Below the pieces are notes generated by a model. That model had not been told where the DNA came from. It ran no database searches and worked only from the letters and a program-made list of their open reading frames with translations. A DNA stretch of 64,000 bases. It comes from Streptomyces fumanus (GTDB lineage: Bacteria > Actinomycetota > Actinomycetes > Streptomycetales > Streptomycetaceae). Made by a program: the position numbers and the translations under genes. Below, piece after piece: positions 1-7,263 of this stretch. The stretch's first letter is position 1, and every line of letters starts with the position of its first letter. Where the stretch lies: assembly GCF_014655295.1 (NCBI RefSeq), contig NZ_BNBI01000016.1, forward strand, positions 1-64,000, read 5' to 3'.

Positions 1-80
1 ATTCCGAACCCGGAAGCTAAGCCTTACAGCGCCGATGGTACTGCAGGGGGGACCCTGTGGGAGAGTAGGACGCCGCCGAA
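1..80 (+). rRNA. rrf: 5S ribosomal RNA, 3' end (partial)
   Basis: The first about 80 bases match the 3' two thirds of an actinobacterial 5S rRNA, including the conserved block GGGAGAGTAGG at 59-69 and the closing CGCCGCCGAAC. The 5' part lies outside the window, so the 16S and 23S genes are presumably upstream. A strong intrinsic terminator follows within 20 bases, as expected at the end of an rRNA operon. The exact 3' end is uncertain by one or two bases. Confidence 0.93.
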
Positions 81-95
81 CAATTATTCAAGGGA

Positions 96-125
96 AACCC
101 CGCACCTTTCGGTGCGGGGTTTTTC
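96..125 (+). terminator. rRNA operon intrinsic terminator
   Basis: The arms AACCCCGCACC and GGTGCGGGGTT are perfectly complementary around a short TTTC loop and run into a T-rich tail. This is a classic Rho-independent terminator ending the rRNA operon. The promoter of the next gene begins right after it. Confidence 0.93.
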
Positions 126-141
126 GTTTTTCTGGGTCGTT

Positions 142-147
142 TACTGT
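142..147 (+). promoter_or_regulatory. Candidate -10 box of a leaderless transcript
   Basis: TACTGT lies 6 nt before the ATG at 154, which puts the predicted transcription start on or next to the start codon. No Shine-Dalgarno sequence is visible. Several other genes in this window show the same layout. Confidence 0.45.
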
Positions 148-153
148 CGAGGT

Positions 154-798
154 ATGCGCTACGACCTGGTCATCTTTGACAACGACGGTGTGCTCGTCGA
201 CAGCGAGCCGATTTCCAACCGGCTGCTGGCCGCCTATCTCACGGAGCTGGGGCACCCGACCTCGTACGAGGACTCCCTGCGGGATTACATGGGGGCCGCC
301 ATGCACCGGATCCATGATCTGATCCGGGAGCGGACGGGCCAGGAGCTGCCCGCGGATTTCGACGAGGTCTTCCACGGGCGGGTGTTCGCGGCGTTCGAGC
401 GGGACCTGGAGCCGGTGCCCGGGGTGGTCGGGGTGCTGGAGAAGCTGGCCGCGGACGGGGTGGCGTACTGCGTGGCGTCCTCGGGGAGCCATGAGCGGAT
501 ACGGGTGGGGCACCGGAAGACCGGGCTGGACCGGTGGTTCGACGAGGGCCGGGTCTTCAGCGCGGAGGATGTCGGGCGGGGGAAGCCGGCGCCGGACCTG
601 TTCCTGTACGCGGCCGAGCGGATGGGCGTGGCGCCCGGGCGGTGCCTCGTCGTCGAGGACAGCCCGCTCGGGGTGGCGGCCGCGGTGGCGGCCGGCATGG
701 ATGTCCTCGGGTTCACGGCGATGACGCCGGCGGAGAAGCTGGCGGGGGCCGGGCGGCTGTTCGGCGACATGAGCGAGCTGGCCGACCTGCTGGTCTGA
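154..798 (+). CDS. HAD-superfamily phosphatase (beta-phosphoglucomutase-like, subfamily IA)
   Basis: This 214-residue protein is a haloacid-dehalogenase hydrolase that probably removes phosphate from a small sugar phosphate or similar metabolite in the cytoplasm. Motif I is FDNDGVLVDSE at residues 8-18 (nucleophile D9, acid/base D11). Motif II is the serine in VASSGS near 110, motif III is the lysine of GKPAPD near 145, and motif IV is VEDSPLG near 167. A helical cap lies between motifs I and II, as in subfamily IA. An in-frame ATG at 112 exists, but the family start is MRYDLVIFD at 154, supported by a -10 box 6 nt upstream. The substrate cannot be read from the sequence. Confidence 0.9.
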   Translation: MRYDLVIFDNDGVLVDSEPISNRLLAAYLTELGHPTSYEDSLRDYMGAAMHRIHDLIRERTGQELPADFDEVFHGRVFAAFERDLEPVPGVVGVLEKLAADGVAYCVASSGSHERIRVGHRKTGLDRWFDEGRVFSAEDVGRGKPAPDLFLYAAERMGVAPGRCLVVEDSPLGVAAAVAAGMDVLGFTAMTPAEKLAGAGRLFGDMSELADLLV

Positions 799-868
799 GC
801 CGGACCAGGGAAGGAAACTGAGGAAGATTCAGCTTTGACTGGATCTGTTCAGGGGTGGGCCGGGGACC

Positions 869-874
869 TACGCT
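869..874 (+). promoter_or_regulatory. Candidate -10 box of a leaderless transcript (MFS gene)
   Basis: TACGCT ends 7 nt before the ATG at 882, and no Shine-Dalgarno sequence precedes that ATG. The pattern suggests that transcription begins at the start codon. Confidence 0.4.
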
Positions 875-881
875 CGCCGCC

Positions 882-2120
882 ATGACGGATGTGCTGCGGC
901 ATGGCAGGGCCTCTCTGGCGTTCGGCTTCTTCGCTCAAGGTGCCGCGTTCGCCCTGCTGGTGACGCGGATTCCGGCCATCCAGGACCGGTACGGGGTGTC
1001 CGACGCGTTGCTGCCGGCCTTCCTGGCCGCCGTGCCCGTGCTCGCCGGGGTGGGGAGCGTGGTGACCGAGTGGCTGGTGCGGCGGATACGGCCCAGCCAG
1101 GTGCTGCGGTGGTCCCAGCCGGTGGTGCTGCTGGCGCTGCTCGGGGTCGGGGCGGGGGACCGGGTGGCCGTACTGGCCGCCGCGCTCGGCGTCTTCGGCC
1201 TGGCGGTGGGGGCGCTGGACGCCTCGATGAACATGCTCGGGGTCAGTCTGCAGCGGGCGTACGGGCGGAGCATCATGCTCGGGTTCCACGCGGCCTACAG
1301 CCTGGGCGGGATTCTGGGCGCCTCGCTGGCGTGGGCGGGGGCGCACTGGGGGCTGGCGCTGTGGGTGTCGTATCTGCCGGTGGTGGGGGTGCTGTTGCCG
1401 GCGGTGCTGGTGGGGAGCCGGTGGTACGTCGACCGGAAGGCGGACGGGGAGGGGGCGGGGGGTGCGTCCGGTGCGGTGGGGGGCGGGGGTGTGGGGTTTC
1501 GGGTGTTGCTGCCGTTGTGCCTGGTGATGACGTTCGCGTACATCGGGGATTCGACGGTCTCCAACTGGAGTGCGAAGTACCTCCAGGACGTGCTGGGCAG
1601 TTCGGAGCAGTTGGCGACCGTGCCGTACAACGTGTACATGGTGACCACGCTGCTGGGGCGGGCGGTCGGGGACTTCGGGGTGCGGCGGTTCGGGGCCGTG
1701 GCGGTGGTGCGGGGCGGGGCGCTGACTGCGGCGGCGGGGTTCGCGGTGGTGGCGGGGGCGCCCGGGGCGTGGGTCGGGATGGGCGGGTTCACGCTGCTGG
1801 GGCTGGGGTTGTGCGTGCTGGTGCCGCAGACGTTCGCGGCGGCCGGGCGACGGGCCTTCGAGCAGTACGGGTCCGCGGGCTCGGACGCGGCCGTCGCCCG
1901 GTTGAACATCTTCAACTACGTGGGCTTCCTGATCGGTTCGCCGCTGGTCGGGGCGCTCGGCGGTGCCTGGAGCTATCGCGGGGCGATGCTGGTACCGATG
2001 GTGTTGGTGCTGGTGACACTCGTGTACGCCCGGTCGTTCGGGACTCAACCTGACCGATACGGTGGCGGGCATGAGCGGTCGGGCACGGCTTATGTGGGAC
2101 GAAGCGGTAACGGGCTATGA
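882..2120 (+). CDS. MFS transporter
   Basis: This 412-residue, very hydrophobic protein has about 12 predicted membrane helices and the general layout of a major facilitator superfamily exporter in the cell membrane. Helix 1 starts near ASLAFGFFAQGAAFALL. A charged central loop (residues about 185-205, RKADGEGAGG) separates the two six-helix halves, and DRYGVSDALLPAFL resembles the loop 2-3 region. The ATG at 882 is chosen because a -10 box lies 7 nt upstream; an in-frame start at 855 would overlap that box. The 3' end overlaps the next gene by 50 bp in another frame, which suggests co-expression. The substrate is unknown. Confidence 0.87.
   Translation: MTDVLRHGRASLAFGFFAQGAAFALLVTRIPAIQDRYGVSDALLPAFLAAVPVLAGVGSVVTEWLVRRIRPSQVLRWSQPVVLLALLGVGAGDRVAVLAAALGVFGLAVGALDASMNMLGVSLQRAYGRSIMLGFHAAYSLGGILGASLAWAGAHWGLALWVSYLPVVGVLLPAVLVGSRWYVDRKADGEGAGGASGAVGGGGVGFRVLLPLCLVMTFAYIGDSTVSNWSAKYLQDVLGSSEQLATVPYNVYMVTTLLGRAVGDFGVRRFGAVAVVRGGALTAAAGFAVVAGAPGAWVGMGGFTLLGLGLCVLVPQTFAAAGRRAFEQYGSAGSDAAVARLNIFNYVGFLIGSPLVGALGGAWSYRGAMLVPMVLVLVTLVYARSFGTQPDRYGGGHERSGTAYVGRSGNGL
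2058..2063 (+). promoter_or_regulatory. Candidate -10 box of a leaderless transcript (AcuC-like gene)
   Basis: TACGGT ends 7 nt before the ATG at 2071 and lies inside the 3' end of the MFS gene. It would allow the deacetylase gene to be transcribed on its own as well as by read-through. Confidence 0.35.
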
Positions 2121-3246
2121 CTTCGGTCCGGACCATCCGATGGATCCGGTGCGGCTGGCGCTGACGCGGCGGCTGATCGGGGCCTTCGGGCTGGACCGGG
2201 AGCTGGACGTGGTCGCCGCGAAGGCGGCCGGGGAGTCGACGTTGCGGCTGGTGCACCGGGAGGACTACATCGCGGCCGTGAAGGCGGCGTCGGCGGACCC
2301 GGGGGCGGCGGACGGGTCGTACGGGCTGGGGACGGTCGACGATCCGGCGTTCGCCGGGATGCACGAGGTGTCCGCGCTGATCGCGGGGCAGTCGGTGGCG
2401 GCGGCGGAGGCGGTGTGGCGCGGGGAGGCGCTGCACGCGGTGAACTTCGCGGGCGGGCTGCACCACGCGATGCCGGGGTCCGCGTCGGGGTTCTGCGTCT
2501 ACAACGACGCGGCCTTGGCGATCGCGCGGCTGCTGGAGCTGGGGGCCGAGCGGGTGCTGTACGTGGACGTCGACGTGCATCACGGGGACGGGGTGCAGGC
2601 GGCGTTCTGGGAGGACCCGCGGGTGCTGACCGTATCGCTGCACGAGCATCCCCGGACCCTGTTCCCGGGGACCGGGTGGCCGGAGGAGACGGGGGCGGAC
2701 GGGGACGCGGAGGGGTCGGCGGTGAACGTCGCGCTGCCGGCGGGGACGGGGGACGCGGGGTGGCTGCGGGCGTTCCACGCGGTGGTGCCGGAGCTGGTGG
2801 CGTCCTTCCGGCCGCAGGTGCTGGTGACGCAGCACGGGGCGGACACGCACTTCGAGGACCCGTTGGCGCACCTGGCGGTGTCGGTGGACGCGCAGCGGGC
2901 GGTGCAGCGGGCGTGCCATGAGCTGGCGCACGAGTACGCCGGGGGGCGGTGGGTGGCGCTGGGCGGGGGCGGTTACGCGGTGGTGGACGTGGTGCCGCGG
3001 TCGTGGACGCATCTGGTGGGGATCGCGGCGGGGCGGGAGGTGGCGCCGGAGGCGGAGATTCCGGAGGCGTGGCGGGGGGAGGTGTTCGCGCGGACGCGGC
3101 GGGTGGGGCCGGGGCGGATGACGGATGGGCGGTGGCCGGTGTCGTGGGAGGGGTGGGAGGGGGGGTACGACCCTGCGGATCGGGTGGATCAGGCGGTGTT
3201 GGCGGTGCGGAGGGCGGTGTTTCCGTTGCGGGGGTTGCTGGCGTGA
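2071..3246 (+). CDS. acuC: AcuC-family acetoin utilization / class I histone-deacetylase-like protein
   Basis: This 391-residue cytoplasmic zinc hydrolase belongs to the arginase/deacetylase fold. The family-typical opening YDFGPDHPMDPVR is present, then GGLHHAMP with the catalytic histidine pair, and DVDVHHGDG, whose Asp-His supply zinc ligands. LVTQHGADTHFEDPL and LGGGGY complete the active-site set. In Bacillus AcuC deacetylates and activates acetyl-CoA synthetase; the same role here is inferred from family. Alternative GTG (2062) and ATG (2071) starts are 9 nt apart, and the -10 box favours 2071. The strand is strikingly G-rich, as in the preceding transporter gene, which it overlaps. Confidence 0.9.
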   Translation: MSGRARLMWDEAVTGYDFGPDHPMDPVRLALTRRLIGAFGLDRELDVVAAKAAGESTLRLVHREDYIAAVKAASADPGAADGSYGLGTVDDPAFAGMHEVSALIAGQSVAAAEAVWRGEALHAVNFAGGLHHAMPGSASGFCVYNDAALAIARLLELGAERVLYVDVDVHHGDGVQAAFWEDPRVLTVSLHEHPRTLFPGTGWPEETGADGDAEGSAVNVALPAGTGDAGWLRAFHAVVPELVASFRPQVLVTQHGADTHFEDPLAHLAVSVDAQRAVQRACHELAHEYAGGRWVALGGGGYAVVDVVPRSWTHLVGIAAGREVAPEAEIPEAWRGEVFARTRRVGPGRMTDGRWPVSWEGWEGGYDPADRVDQAVLAVRRAVFPLRGLLA

Positions 3247-3336
3247 CGGTGTTGTGGCGGGTGGGTTGGTTGTGCGGGTGGGCGGGGCGGCGTGGGGGTG
3301 GTTCGGGGTTGTGGGGTGGGGGGCGTTGTTGTCGGG

Positions 3337-3403
3337 GGGTGGGTGCGCTGCCCGGCGGTGCGGGGTGCCGCCTGCGCCCACCCGTGCCGCCCTAGGCGGC
3401 ACG
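3337..3403. repeat. Nested inverted-repeat element between genes
   Basis: The 190-bp gap 3247-3438 contains no gene. It holds two adjoining hairpins: outer arms GGGTGGGTGCG (about 3338-3348) and GCGCCCACCC (about 3374-3383), then a perfect 9-3-9 repeat CGTGCCGCC/CTA/GGCGGCACG at 3383-3403. It may be a terminator for the acuC gene or a copy of a small dispersed intergenic repeat. Confidence 0.5.
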
Positions 3404-3438
3404 TATGCCCGCAGGCTGGGAGGTTCGGAGGTGAGGGC

Positions 3439-4254
3439 GTGGGTGGTGAGGGTGACCTTCGGGGTTATCTGGTGCGGGTGGGGATCGCGGGGGTGGTGGG
3501 GGCGGCGCGGGAAGGGAGTTTGCGGAGGTATCGGGCTTTCGCGGCGCGGGATCCTCGGGTGACCCTCGGGATCGAGCCCGTGGGGGAGTGGACGGTCGGG
3601 GACGTGATCGGGTTGATGGCCGAGAAGTGTGGAGTCTCGCCCGATCCTCGGCATACTTCGGGGCAGGATGTGATCGACCCTGAACGGACGCTGGCCGCCC
3701 TGGACGCCTTCGCGGACCGGCTCGCCGTGGTCGCCCGGCGTCGCGCTCCCGTGCTCCTGGGCACCGGGCACCCCCATCGGCTGCTGGGCTTCTACGCCGG
3801 ATTGGCGGGCGCCCTGTCGGCGGCGGGATGTACTGTCCTCACCCCCGCGCAGGGTCGCCGTGTCGACATAACGACCCGGTTCGGCCTACGTACGTACAAC
3901 CTCGACTACGTACGAGGTGTCGCGTTGGTGCGCGACGCCGGCGCCGAACGCACCGGTTGTGAGCCCGGCGCACACACGCACTCACCCCTCCCGGTTCGGG
4001 CCGCGCTGGCCGGTGCGGCGGAGGGCTCGGGGGTGCTGCCGGAGCTGGTGATCGGAGACCACGGATGGGTCTGCGGAGCAGGTCAGCTAGGGTTCGAGGC
4101 CATCGGGCTGGCTGATGTGGACGACCCCGCGCTCTTCGTGGGGCAGGCAGAGGGATCGGTGTCCGTCGTCGTTCCACTTGATGACGGCGTGCGGTCCGAT
4201 TACTACCTGCCGCTTACCCGCTACGTACTCAAACGAGCGTGTCTGTCCCAGTAG
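3439..4254 (+). CDS. Conserved actinobacterial phosphatase-like protein of unknown function
   Basis: This 271-residue soluble protein has a central TGHPHRLLGFY segment (about 105-115), an LTPAQGRRVDITTRFGL stretch and a C-terminal GDHGWVCGAGQLGFEAIG segment. Annotators often label such proteins 'phosphatase' because of HAD-like resemblance, but no full DxDx(T/V) motif is visible, so the activity is unproven. The GTG start at 3439 is chosen because GGAGGTGAG (3427-3435) lies just upstream; longer in-frame extensions run into repetitive G-rich DNA. It precedes the bdtA-like gene in the same direction, an order I recall from other Streptomyces. Confidence 0.75.
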   Translation: MGGEGDLRGYLVRVGIAGVVGAAREGSLRRYRAFAARDPRVTLGIEPVGEWTVGDVIGLMAEKCGVSPDPRHTSGQDVIDPERTLAALDAFADRLAVVARRRAPVLLGTGHPHRLLGFYAGLAGALSAAGCTVLTPAQGRRVDITTRFGLRTYNLDYVRGVALVRDAGAERTGCEPGAHTHSPLPVRAALAGAAEGSGVLPELVIGDHGWVCGAGQLGFEAIGLADVDDPALFVGQAEGSVSVVVPLDDGVRSDYYLPLTRYVLKRACLSQ

Positions 4255-4383
4255 GGCGCCGATGCGTGCACCTCTTCCCCACTCGCATCACCCGCACCTA
4301 CATTGGGGAGTGAGCACGCAGCGACGAAGAGTCACCGGAAGGGGAAGCCGGTGGCCGTCGAGTGCGGAAGGTTCAGGTGTGTC

Positions 4384-4593
4384 ATGGCTGCAGAGCAACG
4401 GCCTCTGAGCGAGGTTCAGTTTCTTACCGTGGCGGAGGTCGCCTCGGTGATGCGAGTGTCCAAGATGACCGTGTACCGGTTGGTGCACAGCGGTCATCTG
4501 CCCGCGATCCGGGTGGGGCGGTCCTTCCGCGTCCCGGAGAATGCGGTTCACGAGTACCTCCGCGAGAGTTTCGTGGGGGTGGACACGGCCTGA
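4384..4593 (+). CDS. bdtA: BdtA-like small MerR/excisionase-type DNA-binding protein
   Basis: This 69-residue protein consists almost wholly of a winged helix-turn-helix of the excisionase (HTH_17) type: FLTVAEVASVMRVSKMTVYR is the HTH and HLPAIRVGRSFRVPE the wing. Its sequence and its neighbours (epimerase, acyltransferase, rsbN, bldN) match the S. coelicolor gene called bdtA (BldD target A); that name is from memory. The ATG at 4384 gives the shortest sensible protein, with GGAAGG 11 nt upstream. A GTG at 4351 with a good GGAAGGGGAAG site is an alternative that would add 11 residues. A hairpin terminator follows. Confidence 0.8.
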   Translation: MAAEQRPLSEVQFLTVAEVASVMRVSKMTVYRLVHSGHLPAIRVGRSFRVPENAVHEYLRESFVGVDTA

Positions 4594-4602
4594 CGGTGAT
4601 CA

Positions 4603-4637
4603 GGGAGGGGCCCCCGGGGTCTCTTCGGGCCTCTCCC
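4603..4637 (+). terminator. Hairpin terminator after the bdtA-like gene
   Basis: The arms GGGAGGGGCCC (4603-4613) and GGGCCTCTCCC (4627-4637) pair with a single mismatch. There is no T tract, which is usual in Streptomyces. Confidence 0.55.
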
Positions 4638-4747
4638 GCCCCCTCGATTACGGTCTCAGCGCTCGGGCGGGTAGGCTAAGCCCTCGTAGGTCGTGTGGGC
4701 CCATGGCGCCCAAACAACCGAGTGATGAGAAGTGAGCGAGGGTAGTC

Positions 4748-4846
4748 GTGGGCTCTGTTATCAAGAAGCGGCGCAAGCGGATGGCTAAGAAGAAGCACCG
4801 CAAGCTGCTCAAGCGCACGCGCGTCCAGCGTCGTAACAAGAAGTAG
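4748..4846 (+). CDS. Ribosomal protein bS22 (AURKAIP1/COX24 domain)
   Basis: This 32-residue, extremely basic protein begins MGSVIKKRRKRMAKKKH and ends TRVQRRNKK; 19 of 32 residues are Lys or Arg. It matches the tiny actinobacterial protein found by cryo-EM in mycobacterial small subunits and named bS22, related to mitochondrial mS38 (AURKAIP1/COX24). In mycobacteria it binds near the decoding centre of the 30S subunit. The start is a GTG preceded by GTGAGCGAGGG. It is often missed by gene finders because of its size. A perfect 32-bp palindrome follows as a terminator. Confidence 0.93.
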   Translation: MGSVIKKRRKRMAKKKHRKLLKRTRVQRRNKK

Positions 4847-4873
4847 GCGACGCGGCGCCGCGAAGGCGTGACC

Positions 4874-4905
4874 GTGGCCCCCCACCGGATCCGGTGGGGG
4901 GCCAC
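4874..4905 (+). terminator. Perfect palindromic terminator after bS22
   Basis: A 32-bp perfect palindrome has the half-site GTGGCCCCCCACCGGA and no loop bases left over. It sits 28 nt after the bS22 stop and lacks a T tract. Confidence 0.8.
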
Positions 4906-5076
4906 AGTCGTCCCTGCCGCCGTACCGGGGACGGACCCGTCCTTTCTCGTCAGGTGGGGCCTTCGGCGTCGTCGCGGCGCGACACCGACCCGCTAAGTTG
5001 GCCCGCGGGCGGGGAACCCGGCAGGGTACGCAGGGAAAGGCGTCCCGGCTCCACCGGCGGAAGGAAGGCGCGGATC

Positions 5077-6138
5077 TTGGGCAAGGTCGTGCTCGTGACC
5101 GGAGTGGCGCGTCGACTGGGGGGCCGTTACGTGCGGCGGGCGATGCGCGATCCCGATGTGGACCGGGTCATCGGCGTGGACGCGGTCCCGCCCGAGCACC
5201 ACCTGGGCGGCGCCGAGTTCGTCCAGGCCGACATCCGGCAGCCCACCATCGCCCGGGTGCTCGCCGAGACGGGCGCCGACACGGTCGTCCACATGGACGT
5301 CACGGGCACCCCGCTCGGCGGCGGCAGCCGGACCACGGTCAAGGAGACCAACGTCATCGGCACCATGCAGTTGCTCGGCGCCTGCCAGAAGTCGCCGAAC
5401 GTGCGGCGGCTGGTGGTCAAGTCCAGTACCAATGTGTACGGTTCGGCGTCCCGCGACCCGGCCGTGTGCGTCGAGACGACCCCGCCGAGGTCGCTGCCGA
5501 GCGGCGGGTTCGCCAAGGACATCGTCGAGGTCGAGGGGTACGTACGGGGCTTCGCGCGCCGGCGGCCGGACGTCGCGGTGTGCGTGCTGCGGTTCGCCAA
5601 CATCCTGGGCCCGACCGTGGACACGCCGCTCGCCTCGTACTTCTCGCTGCCGGTGCTGCCGACGGTGTTCGGCTACGACCCGCGGCTGCAGTTCGTGCAC
5701 GAGGACGATGTGATCGAGGTGCTGCGGACCGCCTCGCGCGAGCCGCGGCGGGGCACGCTGAACAGCGGCACGTTCAACATCGCCGGTGACGGTGTGCTGA
5801 CCCTCTCCCAGTGCTCCCGGCGCCTGGGCCGGCCCACGGTGCCGCTGCTGCTGCCCGCGGTCACCTGGGCGGGCTCCCTGGTGCGTACGCTGGGCATGAC
5901 GGACTTCTCCCCGGAACAGATCCGGCTGCTCACCCACGGCCGGGTCGTGGACACCACCCAGATGCGCGAGACGCTGGGATTCGAGCCGAAGCACACCACC
6001 GCGGACACGTTCGCGGACTTCACGCGCAGCCGGGGACCCGGGCTGCTCCCGCCGGAGGCCCTCGCGGGGGCCGTCGACCGGATCGCGGCCCTGGCCCGCG
6101 GGGGCAGCGGCCCTCTCCCGACGCAGAGCGCCAACTGA
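5077..6138 (+). CDS. NAD-dependent epimerase/dehydratase family protein
   Basis: This 353-residue protein has an extended short-chain dehydrogenase fold. Its N-terminus KVVLVTGVARRLGG (about 3-16) is a slightly altered Rossmann loop (usual GxxGxxG), followed by GVDAVPP for the ribose of NAD. SSTNVYGS supplies the catalytic Ser-region, but the expected YxxxK motif appears as GGFAKDIVEVEGY, where the Tyr is replaced, so catalysis is doubtful. The start is TTG at 5077 after AAGGAAGGCG; a longer in-frame extension crosses the preceding terminator and is rejected. It lies 14 bp before the acyltransferase gene, so the two are probably an operon, perhaps linked to lipid or envelope biosynthesis. Confidence 0.85.
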   Translation: MGKVVLVTGVARRLGGRYVRRAMRDPDVDRVIGVDAVPPEHHLGGAEFVQADIRQPTIARVLAETGADTVVHMDVTGTPLGGGSRTTVKETNVIGTMQLLGACQKSPNVRRLVVKSSTNVYGSASRDPAVCVETTPPRSLPSGGFAKDIVEVEGYVRGFARRRPDVAVCVLRFANILGPTVDTPLASYFSLPVLPTVFGYDPRLQFVHEDDVIEVLRTASREPRRGTLNSGTFNIAGDGVLTLSQCSRRLGRPTVPLLLPAVTWAGSLVRTLGMTDFSPEQIRLLTHGRVVDTTQMRETLGFEPKHTTADTFADFTRSRGPGLLPPEALAGAVDRIAALARGGSGPLPTQSAN

Positions 6139-6152
6139 GGAGCGCAGCAACG

Positions 6153-7199
6153 ATGGCGGACGCCAAGGTCATTCCGTTCGACGACGACCGGTCCCGGGGC
6201 GGCGCGGGACAGCGCCCGGCGCGGCGCCGGGGTGCGGGGAGCCGCCGCAAGAGCGCTGCGGAGCCCGGCCCGGTGGGCGAGGTCCAGGCGCTGCCCACCG
6301 GGGCCGCCGCCGGGCCCGGGGAGGAGCCGGAGCGGCCCCCGCGGGACGCCGACGACCCGGGCGGCCTGGAGCGGCGTATCGCCGGCGGCCTGTCCTTCCT
6401 GCGCCGCCGGCTGACCGGTGACTACGAGGTCGACGACTTCGGGTACGACGCCGAGCTCACCGACCAGGTGCTGATGTCCCTGCTGCGGCCGGTGTACGAG
6501 AAGTACTTCCGGGTCGAGGTGAAGGGCGTGGAGAACATCCCGTCCGAGGGCGGCGCGCTGATCGTCTCCAACCACTCCGGGACGCTGCCGCTGGACGGCC
6601 TGATGCTGCAGGTCGCCGTGCACGACCACCATCCGGCGGGCCGGCATCTGCGGCTGCTCGCGGCCGACCTGGTGTTCGCGCTGCCGGTCGTCAACGAGCT
6701 GGCGCGCAAGCTGGGCCACACGCTGGCCTGCGCGGAGGACGCGGCGCGGCTGCTCGGCCAGGGGGAGCTGGTCGGGGTGATGCCGGAGGGGTTCAAGGGG
6801 CTCGGCAAGCCCTTCGGGGACCGCTACAAGCTGCAGCGGTTCGGCCGGGGCGGGTTCGTCTCCACGGCGCTGCGCGCGGGGACGCCGATCATCCCCTGCT
6901 CGATCGTGGGGGCCGAGGAGATCTACCCGATGATCGGCAACTCCCGGACCCTCGCCCGGCTGCTGGGGTTCCCGTACTTCCCGATCACCCCGACGTTCCC
7001 GTGGCTCGGGCCGCTGGGCGCGGTGCCGCTGCCGACGAAGTGGACGATCCAGTTCGGGGAGCCGATCGCCACGGACCACTATCCGGCGGAGGCGGCCGAG
7101 GACCCGATGCTGATGTTCAACCTGACCGATCAGGTCCGGGAGCAGATCCAGCACACCCTCTACAAGCTGCTGGTGCAGCGCCGGTCGGTGTTCTTCTGA
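6153..7199 (+). CDS. 1-acyl-sn-glycerol-3-phosphate acyltransferase (PlsC family)
   Basis: This 348-residue protein of the PlsC/LPLAT family transfers acyl groups to lysophospholipid-type acceptors at the inner face of the membrane. Residues 1-80 are a disordered, Arg/Pro-rich N-terminal region. The core holds motif I NHSGTLPLDG (NHx4D, about 138-147), the acceptor-binding motif VMPEGFKGLGKP (about 210-220), and a proline-containing GTPIIPCSIVG motif (about 245-255). The ATG at 6153 is preceded by GAGGAGCG. It follows the epimerase by 14 bp and ends at a large terminator shared with the opposing rsbN gene. Confidence 0.9.
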   Translation: MADAKVIPFDDDRSRGGAGQRPARRRGAGSRRKSAAEPGPVGEVQALPTGAAAGPGEEPERPPRDADDPGGLERRIAGGLSFLRRRLTGDYEVDDFGYDAELTDQVLMSLLRPVYEKYFRVEVKGVENIPSEGGALIVSNHSGTLPLDGLMLQVAVHDHHPAGRHLRLLAADLVFALPVVNELARKLGHTLACAEDAARLLGQGELVGVMPEGFKGLGKPFGDRYKLQRFGRGGFVSTALRAGTPIIPCSIVGAEEIYPMIGNSRTLARLLGFPYFPITPTFPWLGPLGAVPLPTKWTIQFGEPIATDHYPAEAAEDPMLMFNLTDQVREQIQHTLYKLLVQRRSVFF

Positions 7200-7204
7200 C
7201 CTTG

Positions 7205-7261
7205 CCCCGACATGCCGGTACGGCGGTGGGAGGGGGATTCCCACCGCCGTACCGGTCGGGG
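7205..7261. terminator. Bidirectional terminator between acyltransferase and rsbN
   Basis: A 17-bp perfect stem has arms at 7215-7231 and 7239-7255 (CCGGTACGGCGGTGGGA and its complement) around the loop GGGGGAT. Outer CCCCGA/TCGGGG arms extend it. It occupies nearly the whole gap between the two convergent stops. Confidence 0.88.
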
Positions 7262-7263
7262 TG

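Noticed and set aside
88..770. Open frames on the minus strand opposite the first HAD gene
   Set aside because: They are rich in Arg/Pro/Ser with wrong-strand GC3 patterns and no motifs; typical shadows of a GC-rich gene.
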